64,000 nucleotides of DNA from Adenanthera pavonina (lineage: Eukaryota > Streptophyta > Magnoliopsida > Fabales > Fabaceae). Every line of letters begins with the position of its first letter. Position 1 is the stretch's first letter. Below the pieces are notes generated by a model, which worked only from the letters and a program-made list of their open reading frames with translations, was not told the DNA's origin and made no database searches. The stretch lies in NCBI GenBank assembly GCA_026686845.1, contig JAIVEN010000020.1, positions 7,715,501 to 7,779,500 of the forward strand, in the 5' to 3' direction. Positions 22,690-34,436 of the stretch are shown here, in pieces. The position numbers were made by a program, and so were the translations under genes.

Positions 22690-24590
22690 TTTGCAAACAC
22701 CCCTACTTGGCCGTTTATATCCATCACTGCTCTTATGTGTTGAGAAGGAATTGACAAATCAAACTATCTGTTTCATCAAAAAATAAAGGCTACTTACAAA
22801 GAATAAATTGTTATCCTTTAATTGTGTGATGAATTATTCTAAATATGTGCTTTGTAGTGCTAAAAACGAATCAATGAATTATTTATTCTTTAATTGCCAG
22901 TGGTCCAAAGAGTTTATAACTATTAAAATTTTAAATTTTAAATTTCAATAATTTTTCATATTATCTTCCTTTATTTTAACTTTGACAAAAAATTTAGGTA
23001 ATTAAACTTATATATATTTAATATACTTTTATCAAATCAAATCAAGATAAATTCATGTATTATTTATTTATTTTATAAATAACTTTTTTATTTATATGAT
23101 TAATATATTTTTATATTTAAAAGTCCCATATTTCGATGTAATTTGATATAAGTACATTAAATATATAAACTTAAATACCTAAATTTTCTCTTTTTACCTT
23201 TTCTCCCTCTCCTCTATATATAAATCTCCTTATGATTATTTTTCAATTTTTTTAATTTCATGAAATTTTTTAATTTAAATTATCAATGATTTTCAAATTT
23301 TCACCTCCTATTTTTTTCCTCATAAAATCTCCCCATGTTTTTTTTTAAATTTCTTTTATGTCATTAAAATTTTGAATATAAATTTTCAATAATTTTAATT
23401 TTTTTATGTTAACATTACTACTTTTTTCTCTTTAACTTGTCTTTCCAACACATTCAAATCTCCCACGTTTATTTAAAATATATATATATATATATTTTAA
23501 TTTCTTTAAAATTGAGTTTACATTTTCAATAATTTTTTATGTTTATTTTCCTCCTTTTTCCCTTAATTTCTCTCTCCCTAAGCCGAGGTTCAAATCTCCC
23601 TCCCTTGCCCCTTTGACTAAATGGGATTTAGTCATTAGTCATTACAAAACTCATCTTTTATTTCATTAGATTGTTTGACATTCTCCGTTTTTTAAATTGT
23701 TTTTGCATTTTTTATTTTTAATTCATTTTTTAACTTGTCTGTTATCTTAATTTTTTTTTATCTTAACTTTCTACATCATTTTTTCCTCTTTTTAACTTTA
23801 TTTCTCTTTTTTATTTGTCCTCTGGTTTTTTTTTTCTAATTTTTCATCATTTGAATTTATTTTCCTTTATCCATTGTTTTAGGCTATAATTTATGAGCAG
23901 TTATCTTAATTTATCCATAATCACCAACCATAATGAGAAATAAAAAATGTATTTGCATTAAATATTAAAAAAATATGTTGAATGCTTATTGTTTTCAGCC
24001 AAGTACGTTACAAAAATTTGAAAATACAGAAGTCATTAAAACTGTTTGAAAACTAAAAAGAAAATTCTAAAATTTAAAACTTATATTGAATTTTTATTAT
24101 TTTAAGTTTTAATCAATCATATTTTAACCCCTCCTAATATATCACAATCAGCATATTTTGATATTTATTAATTATTATGAAAACTAAATAATTTTAGTGA
24201 TCAATTAAAAAATGAGTTAATATAATCACCAATTCGAATTTGATTTAACTAAACAAGGTCATTAAAATTGTTTAGTTAAAGTTCCAATCTGAAGTCTAAC
24301 TAAACAAAATGAAATGGTAATTTACTTAATGAATTCTTAAATCTTAAAATTCGAACTCATCATGAAAATCCTTCATGATAGAATTTAGATGAGGTTTAAT
24401 AATGGGTGGTTAATTTGGATCTTTCATTGGATTGAATATACAAATATATTTCATGGCCCAGCAAATGGACAATTAAGGATAGAGGATGGAATCTCACCAG
24501 TGACAATGATCGAGGATGGGATGATCCAAATTCATGTGAGGAATGTAGATGGGATTATGATGGTTTATTGATAACCTAGCAAGATATATA
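22690..24590. other. Non-coding stretch, nothing recognised
   Basis: A/T-rich DNA with C/T-biased blocks (about 23180-23900). The 60-codon frame at 24389-24571 shows no motif. Confidence 0.45.
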
Positions 24591-24599
24591 CAAAATATG

Positions 24600-25625
24600 T
24601 TCCACTAGTTTATATGTTTTTAGTTATAATTTCCGCACAATTGATTTTATATATGTTATTTTTATGCATTAGGATATATTAATTAGTATATATAAAGGGT
24701 TGGACAAATGGGGGGACATATGGGTTGAATAAGTGACCAACTAACATCATTATTTTTTATATCAATCTTATGTTTTTACTTAGACCAACAGTCAGTCTTA
24801 AACTTTATGAGCCACAACAACTTAAATTAATCAATTTAGGTTACATAAATATAATAACGATTGAGAAAAATATGTATACATCAAATAAAAAAATTATTAT
24901 TTTAAGAGTGGCTTAATATACTTTCTGAATCATACAATGATAACTTCAATTCAAATTGCTTAAATTAAGGAACAACTAACATAATTAGTTTTTTTTATAA
25001 TAGTCATATTTTTTTATACATCATGAGAGTTTGAACCATTGATCTCTATCCAGACCCCACTCTAACAGTCAATCTTAGATTTTATAAGCTACAAGAACAT
25101 AATTTAATCAATTTATGTTACATAAATGAAATAACAATTGAGTAAAAATATGTCTACATCAAATAAACGAATTTAAGCTAATTAGAAGAGTGGCTTAATA
25201 AACTTTTTGAATCATATAATGATAACTTCAATTCAAATTGCTTAAATTAAGGAATAACTAAACAATGAAAATTATACCATATAATCTATAATCAATTTTA
25301 TAGTGATTATTTTTCTGATTAATAAAAATACAATTTTTTTAATTCATCTTAGTATTAATTTCAAATTATTTATAATATTTTATTTTTTATATGCTTTTTT
25401 ATAACATTATATGTTTTTAATTATAGTTTTTGCACACTCAATTTTATGTTATTTTTATGCATTAAGATATATTAATTAGGATAAATAAAAGGTTGGAGAA
25501 TTGAAGGGACCTGTAGCTAGGTTAAATGAGTGGCATTATTTGAATTATGCACCATCAACTAACATAATTGATAGTTTATATTTATTTTTTTAACCAACAA
25601 TCAATCTTGGATTTTATGAATCACA
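24600..25625. repeat. Duplicated non-coding blocks
   Basis: Block 24600-24820 (ATATTAATTAGTATATATAAAG, GGGTTGGACAA) recurs at about 25405-25625. Inside, 24793-24975 recurs at 25068-25262 (AATTCAAATTGCTTAAATTA is identical). This is a two-level direct duplication, about 275 bases and about 800 bases apart. No gene is involved. Confidence 0.7.
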
Positions 25626-25854
25626 ACAAAATAAAGAAATTAATTTCAAAGTGTTTATAATATTTATATTTTTAAAAATATTATAAATAATATGTTCTTT
25701 GATTGTGACTTCAGCTGTAGGTATATATACGTATTAACTTCCAGATCTATTGTTTGATTACAAAAACTTAATTGATATTTAATATGTAAGTCTAATTGGC
25801 CCCGAAAAAATGATATTTATTATCATAATGGTTAACAAATGATTGAAAATCATA

Positions 25855-26126
25855 CTCCCTCCATTTCAGTTTATAATGCACTTTTAACTACCGCACACAG
25901 ACCAAGACAATAATTAATAACTAACAAAATTTTTCATCTTTTCTCAAATTACCCTCATTAAATGCTTTGGGAATGAAATATTTTAATAATAAACAAATAT
26001 TTAGGTTTATTAATTAGGGGTAATCTTGAAAAGAGAAAAAAATTATACTACGTAATCCGTAAAGTGCACTATATTATGAAATATTAATTTCTCAAAAAAG
26101 TGCACTATATAGCAAAATGGAGGGAG
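25855..26126. mobile_element. Stowaway-like MITE, family B copy 1
   Basis: The left end CTCCCTCCATTTCAGTTTAT and reversed right end CTCCCTCCATTTTGCTATAT are flanked by TA. The interior words GTGCAC and AAATATTTAG..ATTAGGG match, in inverse orientation, the copy at 42226-42504. Confidence 0.8.
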
Positions 26127-26266
26127 TATAAGTTAATTCATAAATCAACTTTTTCCAAAAAAAAAGAAATTATTCATAAATCATCTTTATAATAATGTGA
26201 AATAAAAAAATCTTTAAGTAAATTCTATAGCTAAAGTTAACGTTCGATTACTCATTAATATAATTA

Positions 26267-26976
26267 GGCAAAAGTACACATTTAGTCCTTTAATTTTACG
26301 TTAGATTTCATTTTAGTCATTTAATTTTAAAAAAAATTTATTGTAATCCTTTAACTTTTAAACTACAAATAAAAATTTCCTAATCCTCATAGCACCGTTA
26401 AATTGTTAATGGAAAATTATAATTTGACTTTTAATCCTTAACTTATAATTATACTTAAAATATTTTAAATTCTTAAAATAAATATAACAATATTAAAAAT
26501 AAATCTTATTTTATAAGTTTTATTTTTAAAGTTGTAATTATTTATTTTAAAATTTTAAAAATATTTTATTTATAAAAAATCATTAGTCTCTCTCTTGTTC
26601 AAGGATAATTCATAAATTAAATTAGAATCACTCATAAAAAATGCTTTAACTAATCAAACCAAACCTCATCCTTTTACCCATAACCATAAAAGCAATGAAT
26701 GGTGATTAGAGTTTTATTTCTACATTTACAATATTTATTGTAAAAAATATTTCAAGTATAATTTAAGATTAATGACTACATACTAATACTTATAACTTAT
26801 AAGTTAGCTTTTAAAATGTCAATTCTTTATTTTCCATTAAATATCTAACGGTATTAAAAATTAGGAAGATTTTAACTTTATTTTTAAAGTTAAAGAATTA
26901 TAACAAAACTTAATAAAATTAAATGACTAAAATAAAATCAAACTCAAAATTAAAGGAACAAAAGTTCACTTTTACC
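26267..26976. mobile_element. Mutator-type MITE copy 1 (710 bp)
   Basis: Long terminal inverted repeats start GGCAAAAGTACACATTTAGT at the left and, reversed, GGTAAAAGTGAACTTTTGTT at the right; homology runs more than 100 bases inward. Flanks ATATAATTA and ATGTAATTA match at 8 of 9 bases, the 9-bp target duplication of Mutator-like elements. No transposase is present. Confidence 0.8.
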
Positions 26977-26985
26977 ATGTAATTA

Positions 26986-28358
26986 TTATTATATGTGGAA
27001 TTAAAAATGGAAATCACGATATACAATTAAATTATATAAATATAAGATCAATTCCAATTCCTTGAATTAAGGATTAACTAAAGAATATAAATTATGAAAT
27101 ATAAACCATAAAATATTGTTCTAATGACGTTGCACCTAAAAAGAAGCTGATACAAATTAAATGCCCCTAGGATGAAATAAATAGCTAATGATCTGCATAA
27201 TATATATATATATATGTAAGTAATCAATGAATTCAAATTTCTTGCTAAAAAGCATTTAAATAATCTTTTTAATGCATAATTACAAATCACCACACAGGTT
27301 TTTTGTACCAAGTATTACGGTACATATTACAAAGTTTTATAATGTGAATTGGAGAAGTTGGTGCATAATAGCTTTGCTGGCCAAATTGTTTCTTCGACAT
27401 CATCACATGATGTAATAATAGCATTTTGTAGCAAATCACTTATGTTGTCCCTTAGAAGAAGATGGTGCATAATAGAATTGTCAATCAGCAATAATAAATG
27501 AAAAATGAAGAAACTTCATGAGAAATTTAAAAAAAAATTACAGAGGAAAAAAACTTCACGAGAAATGATAGAATTTGAATGCATCGTATATCACATAAGA
27601 AATGAGATGTAAACGGAATCAAATAACATTAATTTAATGAATTACATTATATGATGGTTTATCATCCACCCATAACTACTATGTTTGCTACAAAAATAGA
27701 ATATATATATATATATTAACATAATAAGTTCAATGACTTTTCAAATTATATAGTAAGAAAATATACATGCAGAAGAAAAGAAAAGACATTTTATGTATAT
27801 AGACATCATTCCGAAAATGCACTAAAAGTAAAAAAACATTAATTAAAGAAGTTTGCCATCTCGAACATGATGGAAGATTATCGGAAGACCAAATTGCGCA
27901 ATGTCCACCGGTAAGTAATGTGTTTGGTACACAAACAGAATATGAATTTAGCAGTCATCAAATCACACTCAATCTTGCTAAACAAAAATAATCAAAATAT
28001 AAATATGCATAGAGATACAATAATTTCCTAACTAAAAAAATATAATATTATAATTCATAAATAATCATGTTAGGTAAAAAAAGGTTATTACAATAAATCA
28101 AAATCACTTAAGCCCTACAAGTAGAGGTTATAAGAGCTACCAACATTAATTTAAAATGACAATCTAATAAGATGGGAACAAAAACTGAATACGCTGGAAA
28201 AAATATTCAATAGAAATTAGCCCTTACATATTAGCCCTCCATTAGTAGTAATTGAATTAAAACCCAAAAGAATGCTTAAAATATATAAATTTAAAGCATA
28301 TAACTTGTCACAAGCCACAATAATGAGGTAGTCATTATAGTTCTATTAATGCAATAGG
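26986..28358. other. Non-coding stretch, nothing recognised
   Basis: A/T-rich DNA without supported coding sequence, RNA gene or transposon ends. Confidence 0.45.
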
Positions 28359-29930
28359 TGTTGGGAATTTCAGCACACACTCAGTGAAAAACTATTAAGA
28401 AATTTCTTCCCATGGATTCGTCAATGTTATTTAGATTAAGATATATAAAAAGAATTTACCTTTAGTGTGTCCCTTGGTGTTCTTTTTCATTTCGCCGGAC
28501 CCCAAGAACTAACGCGTAGAGCCTCGCTCTCCCCTTAAGATGGGTCGAAATTCTAGTGATTCTGTATATAATAATTTTAATCTATATCAATATATAGATA
28601 GGATTTGATATTTGTTTAATTTAAATCAATAATTTAAACTAAATCAAATATTAATTAAATAAATTAGTTTGAATTTAAATCTATCTAATATATTAAATTT
28701 AAACTAACTATCTAATCTATATTCATAATCAAATCTAGATTTAATTTATCATATAAATTAAATTTAGATTATTAGTTTAAATTTAAATTTAGAATCAAAT
28801 TTAGATTATGACATTAGTTTAAATTTAAATTTATCACATAGAATTAAATTTAAAATTAATTCATTTAAATTAATTTGAATAAAATAATATATATATATAT
28901 CGAAATAATATAATATATATCAAATATATAATATATCAAACATATATATATATTTCGAATTTTATAATTTATATATCAAACATATATATAATTCAATCAC
29001 CATAAATTGAATATTAAATTCATTGAATCTAGATACATTTTAGATTCAATGAATCTGGACATTTTGACTCGAGTTGACCCGTTCTTGTGTGCGATCCTAT
29101 AGGCTCATATGATATTGGCAGTGGGCTAATAACACTATTGAATCCACAAATCACAAGTTGCCTCTAATAAGATATTATGACTACCCAAATTATATGAGAT
29201 CAGTGATACGATGTAACCTATCATATAACCTGATCACATTCCTTTTGTCTCATGATATATAGGTCAAGTATGATGCATGGAAACGTCACCCTCATTTTAC
29301 TTGACCATCACTTTCTCGATCTCCGAACAGACTGATAGAACAAATGGAAACTCTTCCATTGGAGCACGGCCATGCATTTCTCAGTCTCACTCATCGAGGA
29401 GCCCATATATATCTCTCCATTACTTAGAGGGACAAATTCTATCTTGACCATTCATCTTTTTCCACACGAGTTTCACTATACTCGATCGTAGCCTTTATGA
29501 TCTCCCGATTAAATGTGGTTTTTGACTATGTCAAAGTATAGTATTTTCCATATAGGAAGTCATAGTGATCTCAAGCCTGAGGGTTTAGTTACATAGTTAT
29601 GTATGAGATATACTTATGACTTAATTCATGCAGCTATCTCATTACGGGTCGATCCAGCTCCTATTCCCTAACAGGAGCTTATGATTTTGATTTGTATATT
29701 CATACATAATTATCACATAATTATTAATCAAAATCATACTAATCATAGTTCATCATTGTTTCCACAAAGATGATTGACCAGGACATTTAGGATAAAATGA
29801 TTTATCCAAGAATATTATTATAAAGAAAAACATACAAATAATATAATAATGTAAAAAATACATCTTCTTTTTTCATAATAAAGTTTAATGTTTATAATAT
29901 AATGATTGGTTTATGACACAATCTCCAACA
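28359..29930 (-). mobile_element. Solo LTR (1572 bp) with TSD ATAGG
   Basis: The block begins TGTTGGGAATTTC and ends CTCCAACA, the TG..CA ends of an LTR, and is flanked by identical 5-bp duplications ATAGG (28354-28358 and 29931-29935). No gag, pol or second LTR exists within or beside it, so it is the product of LTR-LTR recombination. Read on the minus strand it starts TGTTGGAGATTGTGTCATAA, a form common in plant Copia LTRs, which is why I assign the minus strand; the orientation and family are inferred. Confidence 0.85.
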
Positions 29931-29935
29931 ATAGG

Positions 29936-30404
29936 AAGGGCGTAGCTTCAAATTTTGTGATGAATGCCACGAAATCAGGCTAAATTGGTAGAGAGGCAGA
30001 AATTATGAAGTTAATCTGTTATTGAAAAATTATGAAATTTCAATATTTAAGTAAGGGAAGGCAAAAGAGAGACACCTACAGTAGTTTTAACAATCAAATA
30101 TGTAGAATAATGAGGAAACGAACACATATTGTTTTTTTTTTTTAACTCTTCCAATTTACTCCGAACAGCAATCCCTCACTTAGCTCATCTTGCACGTCCT
30201 TCTCATTTAATTAATCCTTGCGCAAGCAAATTAGAAAGTGACACGTGGACATATTAAATGAAATGTCTACTTTTATGGCTGTGGTGTTTTGCCTAACTCT
30301 AAGTATAATATTCTCAATTTTGAGGTTGCTGTTTGACGATGCTATGGATATTGGACGTATTCGACGCTGCACTGTTGTAGCATACTTTATTGGAATCTCC
30401 AATA
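29936..30404. other. Non-coding stretch, nothing recognised
   Basis: The overlapping frames at 30211-30499 show no motif and run into the MITE at 30405, so I do not call a gene. Confidence 0.4.
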
Positions 30405-30628
30405 GGTCCTCATCACTTCTGTATTATCCAAATCAATTTAAATGGTTTAAATTTAATTATATTTTTATAATATTTTATTTTTTTAAATATAAAATTTAAA
30501 ATAGATATAATTTTATAACTATTCGTTAAAAAAATATTTTTATTATATAAAAAAATTAAAATAAAAAAAATATAAATCTGAACCGTCCAGATTTATTTCA
30601 TCTGGACAGTTCAGAAGTGATGAGCACC
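30405..30628. mobile_element. Small TIR MITE (224 bp), possibly Harbinger-like
   Basis: The left end GGTCCTCATCACTTCTGTAT and reversed right end GGTGCTCATCACTTCTGAAC match at most of the first 29 bases. Both flanks are ATA, a 3-bp duplication. Next to the right end is a strong hairpin (CTGAACCGTCCAGA with TCTGGACAGTTCAG, 30578-30614). No coding content. Confidence 0.65.
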
Positions 30629-30629
30629 A

Positions 30630-31682
30630 TACACTTCTGATGAGCACCGAAGAGAGATTCAGTTTATTGTCTACCCTTCCTATTGAAAAAAATATATAAC
30701 ACTCTTTTTAAAATATGAAATGATGAATTGATATAATATTTATTATATATTTTTAAGAAATATTCTTATTGACTTCATCCTAAAAAAAGGAGAAAGTAAT
30801 TATATAAGGATAATTTTTAAAAAAATACCTTATTTTTTTTAAAAAATAATATAATTAACTAATTTTAATTTTTATTGCTTATTCATATAATTTTATTAAA
30901 AAAATTTATATTAAAAAAATTTATATTAAGATCTAAAAAAAGTGTATCTGAAACTTGAAAGTATCCGTGTATATTGCTAATTTGCTATGTGTCAAATCCC
31001 TTTGGCCTTTGTTGGCGAAAAACAAAAAAATTCCGTTTGGCCCTTGCAACCGATGCTCATGACCTTCTCTCACCTTTTTAATTGCCTCAAAAAAATAATA
31101 CTATGTCTAATTTTATTATATTTGTTATTAAAATTAATATATTATAATAAATTAAAAATAGTATAATTTTACTATCTATATATCAATGTTAAAAAAAATT
31201 TTAAGCAGTAAGTTTTTTTTATTGATCAAGAAAAGAAGTAAGTTTTTTCTTTATAATTTTTAAATTATTATTTTACCACTGAACATCCTGTCTACAATAT
31301 TTTCACTTTTCATTTAAATCTTTTCATCATCATTTTAAATTTTGAATGATCATTTATTTATATATAAAAAATAACCAACAATTATTATTATTATACTACT
31401 ATATAAATGTGATAATTATAAGTAAAATATACTATTAATGTTTGCTTTCGTTTTTCTAAATTTGAAAAAAATTGTAAAATACACTGATTTTTCCTCTATT
31501 TTTCTTTAATTAAAAATTTTCATTTTATTTTAAAAATCTACATAGACCTCATTGAAATTAAAAATTATGTTACACAAACATTCTCAAAATGGATTTCATT
31601 TTTACCCACCAAAGAGTTAGATGGTCATTAAATCATATGTTTAAATTTTTTCTTAGACCAAGTATTTCTATAATAAAAATAT
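30630..31682. other. Non-coding stretch, nothing recognised
   Basis: A/T-rich; no supported feature. Confidence 0.45.
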
Positions 31683-32219
31683 GGTAAAAATATATTTTTT
31701 AATCCTTTAACTTTATACTAGATTTCATTTTTGTCCTTTAATTTCATTTTGTTTCTTTTAATTCTTTCACTTTCAAAATATAATTAAAATTTTCCCTATC
31801 ACTAACACGGTTAATTATATTAATGAAAAATACTAAAAATCATTTTCAAATGCTGACCAAACATTTTTTAAATGCTTACATATTTATCCAACTTATTTTT
31901 TCTTACAAAAAAAAAATCCAAAATTAAGATTTTGCTTAGCAGTTTATTATTTATAATTATTTATTTTTAATTTTTTAATTTAATTAAAAATATTTTAGAC
32001 CCAAACTTAATGGAAAATATTGATTACTTGGCAGTAAAGATTGACATGTCAATGTTAAATAATATTTTGTTAACATTTTCTGTTAACATAATTAACAGTA
32101 TTAGTAATAGGGAAACTTTTAATTATATTTGAAAATTAAAGGACTAACAAAACAAAATAAAATTAAAGGACTAAGATAAAATCTAGTGTAATGTTGAGGA
32201 ATCAAAGTGTACTTTTGCC
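31683..32219. mobile_element. Mutator-type MITE copy 2 (537 bp) with perfect 9-bp TSD
   Basis: The left end GGTAAAAATATATTTTTTAATC and reversed right end GGCAAAAGTACACTTTGATT share the terminal pattern of the copy at 26267-26976, including CCTTTAA and the GTTAAT..ATTAAC core. The flanks are the identical 9-mer TAAAAATAT on both sides. Confidence 0.85.
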
Positions 32220-32229
32220 TAAAAATATT

Positions 32230-32755
32230 ATTTAAGAACTATCTAAACACTTATGTTAGCTAAATAAAATTTTTTAATACATATATTTTTAAAAATTTTT
32301 AACATATTTTAAAAAGAGTGAAGGGTTGCAGTGAGATTTATTAATTGAAGGTCTTGTTATCTGAACGGTAACGCTGGGCGTAGCTAATCCAACAGACTCA
32401 GCTTGAAAAATGGCAGAGGAGTGGATTGAAGCAAGAAGAAGCTATATCCAAGGACAGGGTTGACGGAAAGGTGGACTTTCAAGTAACTGACGGTCTATGA
32501 ACTTCCACGAAGCATCCCCATCTGTCGCTTCATTTATTAATTGTCTCCGCAGAAAGAAATAGAGGTACAAGTTCAATTTCTTTGGATTATTTATCATCTT
32601 ATCAAAATATCCACCATTCGATCATTATATATTTATTGATAGGGAACATAGGAATGCGTTCCGCACTGCATCAAGCCCCATATATGGGGAAAACTCTCCC
32701 AAAACGGTGTCGTAATTGACACATTTAAACGATCTATAACTCACGCCATTGGTGA
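32230..32755. other. Non-coding stretch, nothing recognised
   Basis: Slightly less A/T-rich DNA around 32340-32580, but no coding frame or motif I can support. Confidence 0.4.
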
Positions 32756-32759
32756 GATG

Positions 32760-32803
32760 GAACATGTTTTTTTTTTTTTTACTGAGAAGATTGAACATGT
32801 TTT
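32760..32803 (-). mobile_element. Micro-insertion with polyT and 11-bp TSD
   Basis: GAACATGTTTT occurs at 32760-32770 and again at 32793-32803. Between them lie 22 bases, T10 followed by ACTGAGAAGATT. Read on the minus strand this is a short tail ending in polyA bounded by a target duplication, the footprint of an extremely truncated retroposition. Replication slippage is an alternative. Confidence 0.5.
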
Positions 32804-33466
32804 GAATATACTAAAAACGACAAAAACAATGCAATACAGGACTGGGAAGACTGATAGGTGGACTTGTAATTTGCTGCAATACTACGAAGGTCATGCGAAC
32901 AGAATTCCCCGAAGCTTCGCCATATTCCCTTTCGCATTAACAAATGGTTGACACAGAATAGTGGAAAGCCAAAAGGATTTGCTAGACACAAATGGAATAA
33001 AATGATTTATAATCCTATAGAAATATGTTGTACCAAAAAAATTCCATTTTGGAGTGCTTTCTATGGGCTTTAGTCTTTTTCTTGAGCTACAAATTCAATT
33101 TTGTTTTATTATTCATATCCTGTAGGAATATATTGTACAAAGAAAAATCCTATAGGAAAATTCAATAATGAAATTGTGTAAGATTAAGCCATAATTGAAG
33201 AATCAAATTGGGGATATGTATATCCTTGGCCTGCACGTTCAAAACCAGAACCTAGTCCGGCTCAAGGAAGCCCAACTCAACCTGGTCTCTACCACATTCC
33301 ACGTATGAGTATTCTTGTACCCAGCAGCAGCAGCAAACTCCGCCAGTCTGCTTGTACCCAACGAAGTCACCCACAAATAAAAAATAAATCACCACAGCAG
33401 CATTTGAAAGAGTTTAAAGCTTATTCTTGAAAATGGACAAAGAAAAAAGACCTTCAACCAACAGTT

Positions 33467-33518
33467 AAGTAAAGAGCTTACTTCACGGTAAAAAAAAAAA
33501 AAAGTAAAGAGCTTACTT
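33467..33518 (+). mobile_element. Micro-retroposon: 18-bp polyA insert with 17-bp TSD
   Basis: AAGTAAAGAGCTTACTT is present perfectly at 33467-33483 and 33502-33518. The 18 bases between are CACGGT plus A12. The long perfect direct repeat with a polyA-ended insert is the structure left by target-primed reverse transcription cut off almost at once. Confidence 0.65.
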
Positions 33519-33789
33519 GTACCCCAAGCTCCAGCGCAACTCCATGCAGCAAGAGCATTACAACTTCAGTAAGACAATAGTGAAAAGTTAAAACCCCAAA
33601 GATATTCAGGAGGAAGAAAAGAAAGGTGAATATTCTATATCAGAGGTCCGAGTAACAACACCCAATGTGGATTGGTGGGAGACGCGAACAGTTTCTCAGT
33701 GAACTCAAAAATCAGAGATTGATCAGTAAAGTTGCAAGAAAAGGATTGAAACTGTAGAAGCACATACCTGACAAAAAAGGGTCTAGACT

Positions 33790-34196
33790 TCTTACTGTCT
33801 CATCAAGATTATGATGTGTAAGAACAAATGACCCAAATATGATTCCAACAATATGATATTAAACAAAAAGAGAGAGAGAGAAATGTTGAAATTAAACATT
33901 GCAGCACAAAAATGATTATCCAGCATTTCTATCTTGTACAGTTTTGCAGAGGCAAGCAGCATCTTGACCATTGAAGTACACGATAAAACCACTACTATGA
34001 AGGTCCTCACTCAAGCAGCATGCACGATATTAAATATGATCAGATATTATGTCGTGGACCACCAAAACAGATATTAACATAATCAGTAATCTAAACCTCA
34101 CTGCTTCAAAATTGACTAAAAGATGCCAGTACACACCTCATAAGGTCCACCAGGATTATGACTTGTCAGTATAAATGCACATGTTGCTCCAAACCC
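33790..34196 (-). pseudogene. Phosphoglucomutase-like exon fragment, duplicated
   Basis: On the minus strand 34196-34137 is a 60-base block with AG before and GT after that reads GFGATCAFILTSHNPGGPYE. This resembles the active-site exon of plant cytosolic phosphoglucomutase (FGAFILTASHNPGGP), whose serine carries the phosphate; here the Ala before Ser is missing. A second diverged copy at about 33858-33790 reads IFGSFVLTHHNLDE, aligning at CATTTNTNCTNACA..TCATAATC. No other phosphoglucomutase exons are recognised nearby, so these are stranded exon copies. The match rests on one short motif. Confidence 0.45.
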
Positions 34197-34436
34197 CTGG
34201 TATAAAAATAGAACTTGGATATGTTATTTTCATAAAATTTCTAAATTTTTTTTCTCCTGAATGACTTAAAAGAACTAGAAATCTCAACCCTTACATTCAT
34301 CTCTGTTGTAATTTCGAAGATAAGATAGTATACAATTGGCACGCCCTTGTCCTTGAATAACTTGATCATCAACTTCAACTAAGAGATTGACCTTGTTTTG
34401 CTCCAATCCAATCTATCCACCAAGTTGCCACACTGT

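Noticed and set aside
23580..23620. tRNA B-box-like GGTTCAAATC
   Set aside because: No cloverleaf or A-box could be built around it.
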